A DNA stretch of 64,000 bases from Rhyzopertha dominica. Lineage: Eukaryota > Arthropoda > Insecta > Coleoptera > Bostrichidae. Each line of letters begins with the position of its first letter. The stretch's first letter is position 1. The translations under genes and the position numbers were made by a program. The stretch is taken from the NCBI GenBank assembly GCA_025024175.1, contig QCXZ01000138.1, forward strand, positions 1,364,002 through 1,428,001, read 5' to 3'. Positions 49,601-59,800 of this stretch are shown in pieces. The notes below the pieces were generated by a model. It saw only the letters and a program-made list of their open reading frames with translations, did not search any database and had not been told where the DNA came from.

Positions 49601-50164
49601 TACTGCATTTTAAATTCTGCTCCATAGTTTCTTAACCAAGCCGCACTTAGGATACTTTTTGCACAGAATGCGATGACGTACCCAGAAAGATTCTATCGCC
49701 ATTTATTTCCGAGCGATGCATAACAATTTTAGCTTTTCACCATTCTTGATATTTAAAGTTTTGAAACATCCCGAATCAATAATTACAATGCAATGCAATG
49801 CAATCAAACTTGACATTTGTAAATAGGAAAAATTAACTCTTGTAAGAATGTAAAAATACTGTTACGTGTACGGGTTCCAAAACTCTAAATTCCCTTATTG
49901 GCACACTTGTACACTTTAAGATACCCGTTTCGCTTTTGTTAACTCGCTTCAGTGTCTTGCAAATCAGACTTCATCACGCACTTTTCGTCGNGCATAATAA
50001 GCTTTAAGCAAAATTATAAGAACAAGTAAAATAAAATACGATAAAAAAATAATATTCCCTCACCTCTTCTTTCGTGGTGGAAATCTCCCTCTTCTCCCTG
50101 CCGCTGTATATCCTCGGCCTAACCCGCGTGTGTTTGGTGAAGTCTTTGGTTGGGTGTTTGTCAT
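26556..50164 (-). CDS. ADAM metalloprotease-disintegrin gene (meltrin/ADAM9-12-19-like), 5' end missing
   Basis: Spliced from 12-13 exons listed separately. ADAMs are membrane-anchored zinc proteases that shed ectodomains of other surface proteins. The predicted order is: prodomain with a cysteine-switch-like KTCGYGG; furin site RHKR; metalloprotease domain with [12 protein letters not shown] (three zinc-binding His, catalytic Glu) and Met-turn CIMAPS; disintegrin domain with [11 protein letters not shown] (no RGD); cysteine-rich region; EGF-like module; one membrane helix; cytoplasmic tail. All exon junction phases agree from 50164 down. The visible part encodes about 858 residues with the short tail (stop at 30077) or about 1437 with the long proline-rich tail (stop at 26556). 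The start codon and signal peptide lie on an unseen exon upstream. The active site appears intact, so it is probably an active sheddase. Assignment to the ADAM9/12/19 group is by overall resemblance. Confidence 0.9.
28690..30076 (-). other. Intron before the long tail / 3' UTR of the short isoform
   Basis: If the short-tail form exists, this AT-rich stretch holds its 3' UTR. Candidate - strand AATAAA signals (tttatt on the + strand) occur near 29650-29670. For the long form it is part of an intron from 30473 to 28690. No other exon was seen. Confidence 0.5.
30077..30603 (-). CDS. ADAM membrane-spanning exon with optional short cytoplasmic tail
   Basis: The acceptor cctgtttcag ends at 30604. 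The first two bases join the G left by the 32791 exon to give Ala, then [16 protein letters not shown] and a further hydrophobic stretch: one helix of about 23 residues followed by the stop-transfer sequence [10 protein letters not shown]. Read to the end, the exon encodes about 130 more Ser/Asn/Lys-rich residues and stops with NADC and TGA at 30079-30077. A donor-like GTACGT at 30473-30468 would truncate it after KKPAAP and join the 26556-28689 exon in frame. The terminal exon is therefore probably dual-use, giving short or long tails. The short-tail extension has no domain I recognise. Confidence 0.85.
30604..32790 (-). other. ADAM intron, 2.2 kb
   Basis: AT-rich intron between the EGF-like and membrane exons, donor gtaagt at 32790. 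Several N bases lie around 32149-32204. Nothing else was recognised. Confidence 0.7.
32791..32986 (-). CDS. ADAM exon: end of cysteine-rich region and EGF-like module
   Basis: The acceptor ttttcag ends at 32987 and the donor gtaagt starts at 32790. Translation begins [10 protein letters not shown] and continues with [20 protein letters not shown] then KDGFAPPFC. The spacing C-x3-C-x5-C-x3,5-C-x-C-x8-C is that of the EGF-like module found before the membrane segment in ADAMs. It ends with a Gly/Ser/Pro-rich linker and one base that joins the membrane exon. Confidence 0.93.
33077..33278 (-). CDS. ADAM exon: cysteine-rich region
   Basis: The acceptor tacaag ends at 33279 and the donor gtaggg starts at 33076. 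One leading G completes the GA of the previous exon, giving ...[15 protein letters not shown]. This exon ends GARCGEGK. The [13 protein letters not shown] block and the closing DG-x-RCGEGKMC block are the usual conserved parts of the ADAM cysteine-rich domain. Confidence 0.93.
33340..33512 (-). CDS. ADAM exon: start of cysteine-rich region
   Basis: The acceptor tgttgcag ends at 33513 and the donor gtaagt starts at 33339. It encodes [20 protein letters not shown] through [20 protein letters not shown]-x-G-x-C followed by QC-x-x-LWG is diagnostic for this part of ADAM proteins. Confidence 0.93.
34297..34437 (-). CDS. ADAM exon: second half of disintegrin domain
   Basis: The acceptor gttacag ends at 34438 and the donor gtatgt starts at 34296. 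It encodes 47 codons from [19 protein letters not shown] to CDGGK. The disintegrin loop reads [16 protein letters not shown], with the ECD found in most cellular ADAMs and no RGD. Confidence 0.93.
35451..35630. mobile_element. MITE-like inverted-repeat element, 180 bp, in an ADAM intron
   Basis: The first and last 30 bases are inverted copies with one mismatch: the left starts gtaagccatatacagggtct and the right ends agaccctgtatatggcttac. More internal segments (cttaagttatat and atataacttaag) also pair, so most of the element can fold back. It carries no coding frame of note. The TACAGGGT string is shared with Tc1/mariner-like ends elsewhere in the window. Confidence 0.8.
36297..36622 (-). CDS. 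ADAM exon: end of metalloprotease domain and first half of disintegrin domain
   Basis: A 55-nt intron (36677-36623) separates this from the zinc-binding exon. The acceptor is ctttcag and the donor gtaaaa at 36296. With the preceding G the start reads GMEHD, completing HExGHNFGMEHD. Next come [13 protein letters not shown] (the Met-turn), [13 protein letters not shown], then the disintegrin start [17 protein letters not shown] and CCDAYTC. The catalytic domain thus has all its expected landmarks. Confidence 0.95.
36678..36826 (-). CDS. ADAM exon: zinc-binding site
   Basis: The acceptor tttccag ends at 36827 and the donor gtaaac starts at 36677. The translation runs [20 protein letters not shown] to [13 protein letters not shown]-x-x-H carries two zinc ligands and the catalytic Glu; the third His is on the next exon. 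[15 protein letters not shown] is the normal ADAM sequence upstream of the site. Confidence 0.95.
36827..38724 (-). other. ADAM intron, 1.9 kb
   Basis: AT-rich intron with donor gtaagt at 38724. It contains several similar AT-rich segments (for example aaattcaatttcaa near 37070 and 37428), suggesting old repeat sequence, but no element could be delimited. Confidence 0.6.
38725..38894 (-). CDS. ADAM exon: metalloprotease domain, central part
   Basis: The acceptor tgtttcag ends at 38895 and the donor gtaagt starts at 38724. It encodes [20 protein letters not shown], then [20 protein letters not shown] and DNAQLLT. The WTEYDEID and NAQLLT blocks are standard for the reprolysin fold. The intron before it is 60 nt. 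Confidence 0.95.
38955..39122 (-). CDS. ADAM exon: furin site and start of metalloprotease domain
   Basis: The acceptor gcattttcag ends at 39123 and the donor gtatgt starts at 38954. It starts [11 protein letters not shown] and continues [18 protein letters not shown], the typical first strand of the catalytic domain. Joined to the preceding exon, the boundary reads RVSR-HKRS and gives the furin consensus RHKR. Confidence 0.95.
39177..39446 (-). CDS. ADAM exon: prodomain with cysteine switch
   Basis: The acceptor atttctag ends at 39447 and the donor gtaagt starts at 39176. It encodes [33 protein letters not shown] and, near its end, [12 protein letters not shown]-x-GK-x-x-x-x-PDSWAA-STC-x-G is strongly conserved in ADAM prodomains, and the KTCGYGG cysteine is the likely switch residue that masks the zinc. 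One codon contains an N base at 39224. Confidence 0.95.
40246..40441. mobile_element. MITE with 28-bp terminal inverted repeats, in an ADAM intron
   Basis: The left end starts tacagggtttctataaatga and the right end finishes tcatttatagaaagcctgta. The 28-base termini match at 27 positions. The element is bounded by TA dinucleotides, as expected for TA-targeting Tc1/mariner-type elements. It is 196 bp with no coding potential. The close arm match suggests it is younger than most repeats here. Confidence 0.88.
42649..42804 (-). CDS. ADAM exon: prodomain, central part
   Basis: A 156-nt exon, exactly 52 codons. The acceptor ctcttccag ends at 42805 and the donor gtgagc starts at 42648. It starts [20 protein letters not shown] and continues [19 protein letters not shown]. 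The [14 protein letters not shown] block is typical of ADAM prodomains. Both ends are phase 0, matching the neighbouring exons. Confidence 0.92.
43319..45000 (-). mobile_element. Degenerate Tc1/mariner-superfamily transposon in an ADAM intron
   Basis: The transposase relic (43889-44967) is followed, on its 3' side, by about 570 bp ending at TACAGGGTGATTTTTTGAAA (43319 on). That string looks like a TA target site plus terminal inverted repeat. I could not find the matching inverted end beyond the transposase 5' end near 45000, so the 5' boundary is approximate and that end is lost or diverged. The insertion is in the intron between the 50064 and 42649 exons, in the same orientation as the ADAM gene. 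Confidence 0.75.
43889..44967 (-). pseudogene. Inactive DDE transposase, HTH plus DDE domain, multicopy arthropod family
   Basis: In order: an N-terminal helix-turn-helix region ([19 protein letters not shown], then [13 protein letters not shown]), a second DNA-binding part ([40 protein letters not shown]), then the catalytic domain ([75 protein letters not shown]). The family is a common insect transposon whose transposase is usually about 350-370 residues. The frame shifts at least twice: near 44820-44850 and at a run of nine T on the - strand near 44509. The second catalytic position, normally D in a QDGAPPHY-like block, reads N (QHNGPPPYY). The copy is therefore dead even if the shifts were sequencing errors. 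Confidence 0.88.
45001..47074. other. ADAM intron sequence, no feature recognised
   Basis: AT-rich intronic sequence. The open frames at 45284-45893 on either strand show no homology I recognise and no splice-bounded coding pattern. Confidence 0.5.
47075..47247 (-). repeat. Hammerhead-bearing interspersed repeat, copy A
   Basis: It shares with the 62.3-62.64 kb copy the blocks ctcaaccaactgcag, tagatctatttcgctgtcat, aggtctagtgt, gacagcacggc, tgtcagtgtaatgctgacag and atggcatt(g/a)ccatc followed by taaattcttact. About 115 bp present in copy B between the cacggc and ctaggtgg blocks are absent here, consistent with an internal deletion. The 3' part forms small hairpins (tgtcag/ctgaca and the palindrome gatggcattgccatc). 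The element has no coding frame. It lies in the ADAM intron, with its ribozyme in the sense orientation. Confidence 0.8.
47093..47174 (-). ncRNA. Hammerhead ribozyme, type I, canonical core (copy A)
   Basis: Read on the - strand: CUGAUGA (47150-47144); stem II GCUGU/ACAGC (47143-47139 and 47134-47130) with loop AAUG; GAAA (47129-47126); stem III, in which A15.1 pairs U16.1 and UAG pairs CUA around a two-base loop; then C17 at 47116. The cleavage triplet is AUC and the predicted cut lies between 47116 and 47115. Stem I starts with CUGCA/UGCAG next to the core, has an interrupted middle, and closes with nine perfect pairs (47174-47166 with 47101-47093). All invariant core residues (C3, U4, G5, A6, G8, A9, G12, A13, A14, A15.1-U16.1) are present. 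Stem III is only four pairs, as in many retroelement hammerheads, which can work better as dimers. It lies in sense inside an ADAM intron. The structure is read by eye, and activity is untested. Confidence 0.85.
47248..48021. other. ADAM intron sequence, no feature recognised
   Basis: AT-rich intronic sequence between repeat A and foldback copy 2. I see nothing else in it. Confidence 0.5.
48022..48225. repeat. Foldback element, family F1, copy 2
   Basis: It matches copy 1: agatcgctgtct(g/c)ttgaaaacac, then actgacaaaa, ending with agagacagcgatct and the flank ctgaaagcattc. The left half is complete, with the hammerhead-like hairpin at 48120-48081 on the - strand. The right arm has lost its inner part, so the fold is shorter than in copies 1 and 3. 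It lies in the ADAM intron. Confidence 0.85.
48226..50063. other. ADAM intron sequence
   Basis: AT-rich sequence up to the next upstream exon. A short pentamer run (caatg repeated four times, near 49785-49804) is present. No exon or transposon gene was recognised. Confidence 0.5.
50064..50164 (-). CDS. ADAM exon: N-terminal prodomain part, most upstream exon found
   Basis: The acceptor tcggttgcag ends at 50165 and the donor gtgagg starts at 50063. It encodes [20 protein letters not shown], then [14 protein letters not shown]. The first two bases need one base from an upstream exon. The exon ends in phase 0, exactly fitting the exon at 42804. The sequence is less conserved than the rest, but the phase agreement, the sharp splice sites, the order on the same strand and the basic character support it as prodomain. 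The signal-peptide exon should lie further upstream (higher coordinates). Confidence 0.7.
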
Positions 50165-52729
50165 CTGCAACCGAAGAAAAACAGTTAAAACAGTCAATTA
50201 GCAGAACAATTTGCACTCGAGACAGTTAAACAAACACACATCAAAGTAGTCGTGTGAACGAAAAATCTGCACATCCGTTCGAAAATAGGGACGAGCCAGT
50301 GACCCCCCGTACAAGAATTTGCGGTCCCCAGCAGAGATTTCTAAATTTACTTGTCTGCATGCTTTCTGGGTCGTTTTAACTCGACTGGCGCCCGGCCAAT
50401 GCTCGATGCACCTCGATGTGTCGAAAAAACACCGTCCAAGGTGCTTCCTATTTCTCCTGGTGGATGGTTCAATGTTAAGGGCCGTGTTTCGAGACCATAG
50501 TAATTAGGGAGTTAAAATTAAAGGATGTAGCAAACATATGGTATAACAGCCGCGATGTATAATTAATGCAGTTGCCTGGTGCTGAATCGTAGACAGGAAA
50601 GGTAAATCAGAGAGTAAATCCTCCTATTTATCTGTATAATATGGTGCATCCACAAATTTATTGGAGGGAAATGATCCTCATTATTAGAGTTTATATCCAA
50701 GAATGTGCCAAATAAAACTAAAATGGAAGCATCCGCTGCTAATCATAAAATTTCTGAAATAACTGTAATTTATTAAATACAGAAACCTGAGTTTATCAAA
50801 AAGACAAAGATAGCCACGATACATACAAGTATATAATGACGGGTGTTAACTAAAAAATAGTCGCAGTAGACCGAGACATTTCTTCGTATGTCCTGTATAA
50901 AAATTATGTTTCATAATCAAAATTTTGTGAAGCCTTTTCTGGATTTTAATCATGATATTCGCTTCTGAAAAAAGCCCTTTATGTTGGAAAGTTACTTTCG
51001 AAATTGGCAGAAAGTAAATTGAATTTGTTAATATGTTATTCCTTTTTCTCTTCACAAAGATGTGAACTTGATTCATGCTACTTCAAGCTGTTTGCCGAAA
51101 CAGGGAATCGTAGTACCAAGAAAAAGAACCGAAAAAGTTATTCATGCTGCACACGAAACTTTCTAGCATGAGCCAAAAAATTCTATTAGGCACCTATCTC
51201 AACAAGTTGAAGTTTAGGTTGGAGCATCTTATCTACTTCTATGAAAATATTTATATCCGAACCCATATAGTTTCTAATTCGTTTAACAATTACGGCCAGT
51301 AGACTTCCATAGAAGTTTAGGGTTTTGTCAGTAGATCTGAAGAAGTTTGACTTTGAATAACGCACGATAAAATCTACGCAGCAGTTCTATATTATTATAT
51401 TAGGTAAGTTCCATCTAGTAGAAATAATAAAAACTTAAAAGAATGCCCAGGTTTTGGCAATGAATCTCGAAAATTGAATTCCATGCTATAAAATTCACGT
51501 CCCAATTTAGATATAATAAAAAAACGAAAAGAACCTTGAGGTTTCGTTTGCGAGAGAGTTCAAGCCGATGAAGAACATAAAAATTGATTTCTGNGTGTTT
51601 GGCGTTATCTTGCACTTAGATCTATTAAGGAACAAATAATTAAAATTGCACCATTGACATAAAATACAATTAATTTTAACAATTCTTCGATGGAAACTAT
51701 AACAAAAATATTTATAAAAATTAGGAACAACAAGGATTGGACCCTTGAGGAACACCCAAAGAAGGAGAAAATGGCCTGGAATAGGAATTCTCAATACTAT
51801 CCATAAAGCATCACCACGTCAGAAAATGCCAAACTCAGCAGTTTCAGCAACAATATTTTATGATAAATTAGATTGAAGTTTTCTGGATATATGTGTAAGT
51901 AACGTCTACTTGACATCGATCATCAAAAACTCCTGACGCATATTGGATGAAAACGGAAATATTAGATATTGCGAATTTGTATAGTACGAATCCCTGTTGC
52001 TTTACTGAAATTAACTGTTTCGCGGAAAAAGTACCTTTTTAGCATGTAATTAACTAGAATATGCAGTTGTTCCGCTAACATATTAGCACAATCTTTGAGG
52101 GTGATGCTCGGAATTGCACGAACCCAGTGTATTATTACATTACATATTAGTACTAAATGTTTTGCACAGCAAAAACACAATAATTAATGAAGCCGAGTAC
52201 CCCGCCCTCTATGTGAATGTAACTCCAAAATTTTTTGCGAATATCGTTGTGTATCATTATTTAAAGATTTTAAAGGAATACTAATATGGCTTTTAGAATT
52301 GGAACGATATTGTCGATGGTTTTGTGTTTTTTTTAACCGTTTTTATATGTAAAATAGGCTTAATTACTTGGACAACGATATCGACGTGAGATGAAAGCAT
52401 CGAATAAACTATGTATACAGTTTTTCATAAAATTAATTACATACATCGTTACCGTTCTTAACAAACAAAAAAATACTTATTCCTGCATTCATTTTTTTGT
52501 TCAATTTAATTTAATATAAAGTTTTCACCACATATTTTAACTCGAAAGTTTGTATAAAAGCACTGGTCTACAAAATNATCTTTTTTTCTTGTTATACAAA
52601 AAAATATGCCTAATTAAAAACAATTCATTTTTATAAGATAAAAATAACGTCACATTTATCCCATGACGCAAAACTTTGTTTAACATATAATATACAGTAT
52701 ATTAAATCAAATAACTTTAAACATTAATC
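50165..52729. other. No gene recognised
   Basis: Probably part of the first ADAM intron. Short AT-rich open frames only. No signal-peptide exon, RNA gene or clear repeat was recognised. Confidence 0.45.
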
Positions 52730-53890
52730 AAGGAATAATGAACAAATGTTTTATGATTTTCTCGAGTAATTCACCGTGTATAGTGCTCCTAGGTTTTTTG
52801 GGAAGAAATCCAAATGAGAATGAGGGAAGTGTATTTTTAATGACATATTGCATGCCTGAGCTTTATATGACATTAAAAGCTTTTTAACTAGATTCTTACA
52901 GCCTTTAGCATTGTGGTTCCCCAAAAGATGTCCTATGCATGTTCTTCGTTATAGTTTACTAAGCCTCTTATTTGAGGGCCGACAAATATTCCTTCTTTTA
53001 TTTTTGCTTCACTGATCTTAGGAAACTTTTTGTATATACAAATCGTTGCTATTTCTGTCAAGGGATTTTAGAAAGTTTTTCATAAGATCAAGCTTTATAT
53101 ACAATGGTGGCAAAATAACATCTTCAGATTTAATTAAAGGTGTATTAAAAATTGTCTTGGAATAAGGAAACTGCCATTTTTTCTTAATATAATTATTACC
53201 TCTGCTATCCCATTCGCAGAGAAAGCAGCAATATTTTGTATAACCCAGTTGTAGTCCAAGTAAAATTGCTATTACCTGCACATATTTCCATGAATTGTTT
53301 GTCAAAATGAAGCTTTTCTAAAAGCACTTTCATATTGTGCTCTTTCATGTTAGCAGCATGGGCTGCTGGTACAAACGGATATATATTTCGCCAATCTGCT
53401 GAACAGATCCAGTGTACCCATTACTGAATGTATATCGTTACAGAAAACCAAATCCCTTCTTGGGAGAAATAGCATACAAATCCCTCGTGCCGTTTGCGAA
53501 AATACGTTACTCTTGTGTTTTGGTGCAGCAGATTCCAACCTCTCAATAGGAATCCTAAAAGTTCGGACTGCTGTTTTGACAAATTTAAATCGCGTAGGTC
53601 TTTTGGGGTAAGTAAATGTGATTCACCTTGAGAAATTGTTATTTCATAAGGTGCTCATCTTCATTGGGGACACAAAATGAAAAATTTTCTGCCTTCATAT
53701 TTCCTATAGGTGTTGCCACAGGCAAATTTTCATTGCATGGAATTGATTTGGTAGCAGACGACAAGTCTGGATATTCTACAGTAAGCTTCGGTTTGTTTGT
53801 GATGCCTTTTATATTAGTCACGCAAAAGTAGCAATCAGAAATCTTTCAGTTCCTTTTATCCACCCAGTAAAAAGAGTACCACACGATTTA
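52730..53890 (-). pseudogene. Decayed copy of a multicopy arthropod gene of unknown function
   Basis: On the - strand, in order but in different frames: PCNENLPVATPIGNM (about 53740); HLLTPKDLRDLNLSKQQSEL with LRGWNLLHQNT and RVTYFRKRHEGF (about 53615-53480); ILLGLQLGYTKYCCFLCEWD with SRGNNYIKKKW (about 53265-53160); LPPLYIKLDLMKNFLKSLDR (about 53115-53060); ISEAKIKEGIFVGPQIRGL (about 53015-52960); and ACNMSLKIHF with HSHLDFFPKNLGALY (about 52850-52775). These blocks match a protein present in many near-identical copies in arthropod and cnidarian genomes, usually annotated as uncharacterised and probably transposon-borne. I do not know its biochemical role; the CFLCEW cysteines suggest metal binding. 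Several frameshifts and stops, plus loss of the middle part, show it is a pseudogene. Confidence 0.75.
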
Positions 53891-56800
53891 CAACATATAC
53901 GAGGTACCCAAAATTTACCTTGANGGCGTACAGGTAAGCCAAAATATTCATTTTAACAGCTACTTATGAACGGCGTAAAATTTCTTCGTCGATTTATGAT
54001 AGTAACTTCTCTATGAAAAAATAACAAAAACAGTCAGGATGGTTCAAATAGTTTCTTGGCATATTCACACAACTTTATAAATACACTGTTATATTATTGG
54101 AACAAAAAAAATGAACAACTATTAATTAACTTCTATAAACACGAAAAAAACAACGAAGCGCGATTTATAAAACGTATCTGTCACAGAAAAACTGTGGGTG
54201 ACACAGGTAACTGTAATTAAAAGACAAAATACTTTTTCTAGTTGGCCAGTGTAATTAGAAAATTATTACGAATGCTCGATAATAGAAGGAAAAACTACCA
54301 TTACCACTGTTACTGTTAATTGGCCAAGTAACAAGATGTCCATAAAACGTAGTATTTCAATTTTCCCCACATCCGCATTATTAAATGTAATAAAAGAGCT
54401 TTTAATTAAATTTAATTCAATTACTTCATTGTCACTTAGCTGCCACCGTATCGTTGGAAGTAATCCAGATTTCCACGTAGAATTTATCTAGTCGTCATCC
54501 TTAACTGTAGTTTACAGTGTCCATTCAATTCGACTTTCCACGATAGCGTCGCCATGAAGTCATTTTTCAAGTGATTTGCACCACCAATTAACACGAAAGT
54601 TAAATAGACGATGACGCGCCAACGCAGTCTGCAGTTAATTTGATTGGATTTTTAGATTAGGCCAGCTGTAACCCACATGCCCTTGAATAATTTATTTTGT
54701 TTCCAGATCAAGCTATCATCATTATTTCTTCGTGAACAGGTGTAGTTAACAGCGAACCTCAGTAGGCTATGAAAAGGGTCAATTCTACTTCCTCTTCAGT
54801 TTATGGGCTTTTGACAAACAGGGTTGAGAACAGAACCAGTTTTTTGCTTGGTTTGTGGCGCAGCTGGACGTCACAGATGGTTGAATAGGGTCTAGCAGGT
54901 AGATCAGCTTTTAACAATTCAAATAGATTTTAAAAGCTATGTGTTCTAAGCCTAATAATGATAAATCACACCAAAAGTTGGAAGAACCTGCAACTACAGA
55001 AAGGAACTCTAAACGAACCACATACAGTTTTAGCAATTTCAAATTAGTAGTGAGGTACCTAAATGATATTCAATACCATAATCTTATTTTGTGTACTTCC
55101 AAATCAATATTTGAATTAGCACATTTCAAAATCAATTATGTGCAGCCTGTAACATTTTAAATAAAGTATCAAGCAACGATCTATGAGATTCATTACACGA
55201 ACAGCCGATTACCGCTCACAATAGTTTACAAGTATTACCGGAAGCTGTCGTAAACAATAGACGGGTTCGGCACGTTCCACTGTTTTGCAGCAGAGTGGAA
55301 CGTATCCAAAAATTGTGTTTAGGCTTTTTTAATTTTTATTTCGTACACATAAATCAATGAGCATTATTTGGTATTATTATTTGAACTACAAATATTTCTC
55401 ATCTAATAGCTTTTAATGTATGTATTCTTTCCTAATTTAATGAGTAGTATCTATTTTTATAACCATGAATGGTAAACATTCCAATTTCAATGCGGCAGCC
55501 CATACTTTCTAATTTCTGATCGCGGTGTCCAATCGTCCTCTGCCCTGTTTCTTCACAGGTTAAAATTTTCTTTTAATCTGGAGGGTCATAAACGTAGTTT
55601 CTACCTGTATCTTTTTGGAAATAAGAAGAAATCGGAACTATTCTACTCCTACTATAAATGGTATTGAAAGCATATGTGTTCACTTATATTTTAAAGTTAT
55701 ACAGCATATAAGCGTACCAAGTGCAATATTTTTTACTTATTCAGTTATACCTACATATATGCTTACATTTAGCCACTTATTAAGAGGCGTTTGTGACAAA
55801 TACATTTCGTAGGGCAACTGGTCAAACAGATTATTGCTGATTTTAAACCGTGGGACAACTAAGTACCTCCGAAACAATTAAATATGTTCATTCTTATGCA
55901 ATGAAATCCTGCTAAAAATTAGACACGAAGCTGAAATAACAAGTGTCGATGCATCGAGAAATTCAGTGCGGCATGTACTGGACACTGAAAATCGGTACAG
56001 AGCCAATCATGTACAAGAATTAATAATAGAAGTTAGTGATAGATGTTGAGTAATTTTTTTAAGTTTGTGACTCTTGTAATGTGCTTATTAACAAGCTGTA
56101 ATGAACATAATCGATACCGTGTATATTTTTTTTGTATTAAATTTGTATAAATTCGTTATAACATGCAAAGGCTTTTATTTTATACATCGGAAAATTAAAA
56201 CCCAATAAAGTATCATATAAAAATAGATCGCGGGTCGCGCCAGTCAGCATCAGGTCTGAATTAAATAAAATTTGTTATAAAAGCTTTTATGTTTTATTGA
56301 TGCTAAATTATCACAACTATCAAATTTCAAAAATTTATAGTGGAAAAGTTAAAATTTCAAGCCAGAATATTTAGAATACGGCCCATTTAGGAACTTTGAA
56401 GCGTGCCACTAATCCCAATAGTTTAGGACGGCCAACCATAAGGTTGTTAAAACCCTCATTGACAATACAATAGTTTACGACGGCCGACCATCAAGCTGCA
56501 AAGCCCTCTGCAAAAGTCAGTCTCATATATCGTTGCTTGATACTATACTCTAATAGTTGTATTATAATTTCCACGAAGTCGACGTAATAATTACAAGCCA
56601 AATTGCAAAAGCCACAGTACACGCAAACTAAACTTTAAAATAATTAAATTAGAGTCTCAGGAGACAAACAAACCGGTATATACGTTACATGCTACTATCA
56701 TTACGTTATTAAATATTTTCACTTCGACAAACTGGTTATTTTAAATGGCACTATTGTGTTACTATAGATTTAGAAATTTTCTTTTGTCACAAGCAAAATT

Positions 56801-59800
56801 ACCGACGGGTCTCGCAACTTTCAAAACAAACTAAAATTTTAACAAGCCAACGACGTCATTATGTAACACCATCAATTAGAAAATTCGCGCAATGCGGTGC
56901 ACGGAGAATAATGTTTCTATTTATACGTTAAGCCGCAATCAATACTAGGTTAATGAATTTGCGAGTCGTAAACTTTCATGGCAAATATACTTACACTTAT
57001 GTGAAAATCCTACATACCACGCAACCTACTTTAACCACGCAGGTTTATTTTTAGGTTCTTGCGATTAATAAAAGTTTTACTTCTGAATTTTAGTGGCACT
57101 CAAACGATGGAGTTGCGGAAACCGATACGGAGCGAACGGAAAAAGTAACTTCGAAATGAACGCTAAAACTTTTTCCAATACCTACTGGGATTTACTGACA
57201 CGCCACGAAGTTTTTTCGTATTAGACCGCACGCTGATGGATAATGTGTAGCAATCGAAACGTTTGGTTGGTGCTCTGCAAGTTTCGTTGGCTATTATGGT
57301 AAAAAAAACTTGATGAGAAACGAAAATTTTAAACCAACGAATTATCAAATTCTCATCCATTCTAATCTCAAAAAAATTATAACTATACATCAATATGTCC
57401 TCGAATTGAGTTTACAAAAGGAAAAACATCTTTATCTTTGATTTTAAAGCAAAACTGCAAATTAAAAACATTTCTTGCTCATTCACAAACGAGGAAATCT
57501 TAGCAAAATTAATTTTAACTTTAGAGTTTTTTGGTGTTCAACCAAGGAATTGCCACATTCAAAGAATTCGCCAGTATTTTACCAAAGTAAATGTATGGTG
57601 TGCCCCTTGTTATCACGAGATATAGGATATACATAGGTCCACACTTTTTTGATACCAACTTTAATCAGCACACATATTTACATAATTTTTCTCAAAAATG
57701 GACTTGATGATCTATAACTATTTATTTGTGGGGATATTCAAAGCAATTGTGCTTAATAATGTTGAAGAATTGAAAAAATTGAATAATAGACGCCGTGACA
57801 TTGCATATTGAAGAAATTTAAAGAAATTTCAAGGGTTGTTAAAACTACTTTGTTTTTTATCTTGGAGCTCTTTTTGAGTTTGCATGTTATTAAAATTATG
57901 TTTTCACAAGATTTCTGTTACTTAATTTTATTTAACTCATTTGTCAAAGTGATGTCGTCAAAAAAAATATGTCGCTAATATGATGATATCTACACAAGAG
58001 GAAAATGAACTTTTCTTTCCAATGAGCCAGAATGATAGTTTTACAGATTTGCTAGCTTCATGACAGACAGAAATACTTCTAAAACTGGCTCCCCATTTTT
58101 AAGCCTATGAAGTTGTGAAAAGAAAGCAAGGCAAATAAAAAATCTGAAACTTATTTATTTTGCATACTATACTTATAATTACAATAATATCTGGCAGTTT
58201 GTATAAGTGTAGTAAGTGCAAAAGAGAAGTTTAATACAAATGATTTAACATCATTGCAGTAAGGTGTCTGAATTCAGATTGCGAATTTTTACTTATTACC
58301 AGTACGTCAGCAACTAACGCTGTAGTAATAAACGAAAAGACCTTTTCTCCATCTGCAGTCGCACGAAATACTGTCTTATGTAAATACTGCACTTGAACCA
58401 ACCAATCTAAAAAATAATAATGATCAAAGACACTTATTTCTCGTTGGGCGATCTATACAAACAATGTACCATAAACAATTACTAATACTTCTTCTACAAT
58501 AACAATATTTGACTGACTAGTGGCATTTTTATTGATAAAAATATCACGATACTCTGACAACAATTCCAGCATCATGGCTCCATGTACNTATTTTTCTACA
58601 AAAATGGCTTAAACTTTACATGAAAACTGTACTTAAAATTTTTTAAAGACATAGGGTCGTTTTCTCTTCTCTATTTTAAACTAAAATCAACCCGATATTT
58701 AAAATCTAAAACAATCACATACCTCATGGTTACTAGGTTGATTTTAACTAACATTAACTTTAACAAAGGGAGGAGAAACCGGCCCATAACCTCTTGAGAA
58801 TAATGTTTGACGTTTTAGAGATCACTGCGATATTATAAACATTCTATTAATACTTTTTTTGCAAAAAAAAGGAGTGATATGGAATTCATGTATGCACCCA
58901 ATGCACCCTTGCAACTGAATTTATTATGTCGCATACACCTGTAAATTATGTATACCAAATGTATTATTACCTAGAATGGCAAGCAGCCATCAGATACGTC
59001 AGTCCTGGTTGACCTTTTCAGAGGTATACGTAGCAATTAATTAATGCTAATGCGAGTTTTGCTTAATTACAAACGGCTGAGTTCTTGTTCAAAATACATT
59101 TCCATTTTCCCATGTGGTATCAAATATACCACTGAATGAGTCATGGCGCGCAAAATTTGCAAAAAGTGGAATTACCTAACTTGTGCGATAGTTAAGTTGT
59201 TATAACTGTGGGAAACAGTATAATGGATGACTGTTGGAAAATTCTCAGTAATGTCAGGTTGTTAGGAGCTTGGGAAAAAGCAGCTACAGATAATTGAGAT
59301 GTAATGACGCAATAGAGCTTGAATCAATGTAGCGTAATAAGGGATAATCACTCAGAATGTTTTATGTTGTTTTGAATTTTTTAACATCCACAATGCTAGT
59401 TCTAAGAATAGGAATGTGATTATAGATGCTTTGGATGTTTGCCTTATTGACTGTTAGATCATACGGAATAACCCGTTATTTATAATTTAATAAAATAAAT
59501 ATTTTTTCCTAACAGCAGCAGGTTTTTGATAATGTCATCAGTTTACGGATCAATATTAAAAACTGATCTACTGCTTTGGTAACTGGAAATGGAAAAAAAA
59601 TAGTTACCTACACATTTCTACAAATATCTCTTGAACTACAGCCTACAGATTTCTAGTCATACAATGATGTACGTTGCGCATTTTTTTAAATATCCCTACG
59701 TTTCAGAAATTTCTACTAGAATCTAAGTACATGTATGAACTCGGCACCCCAACTAATATTTTTTTCATGCCATCCATTTGATTACCCTTTATCCACGTTT

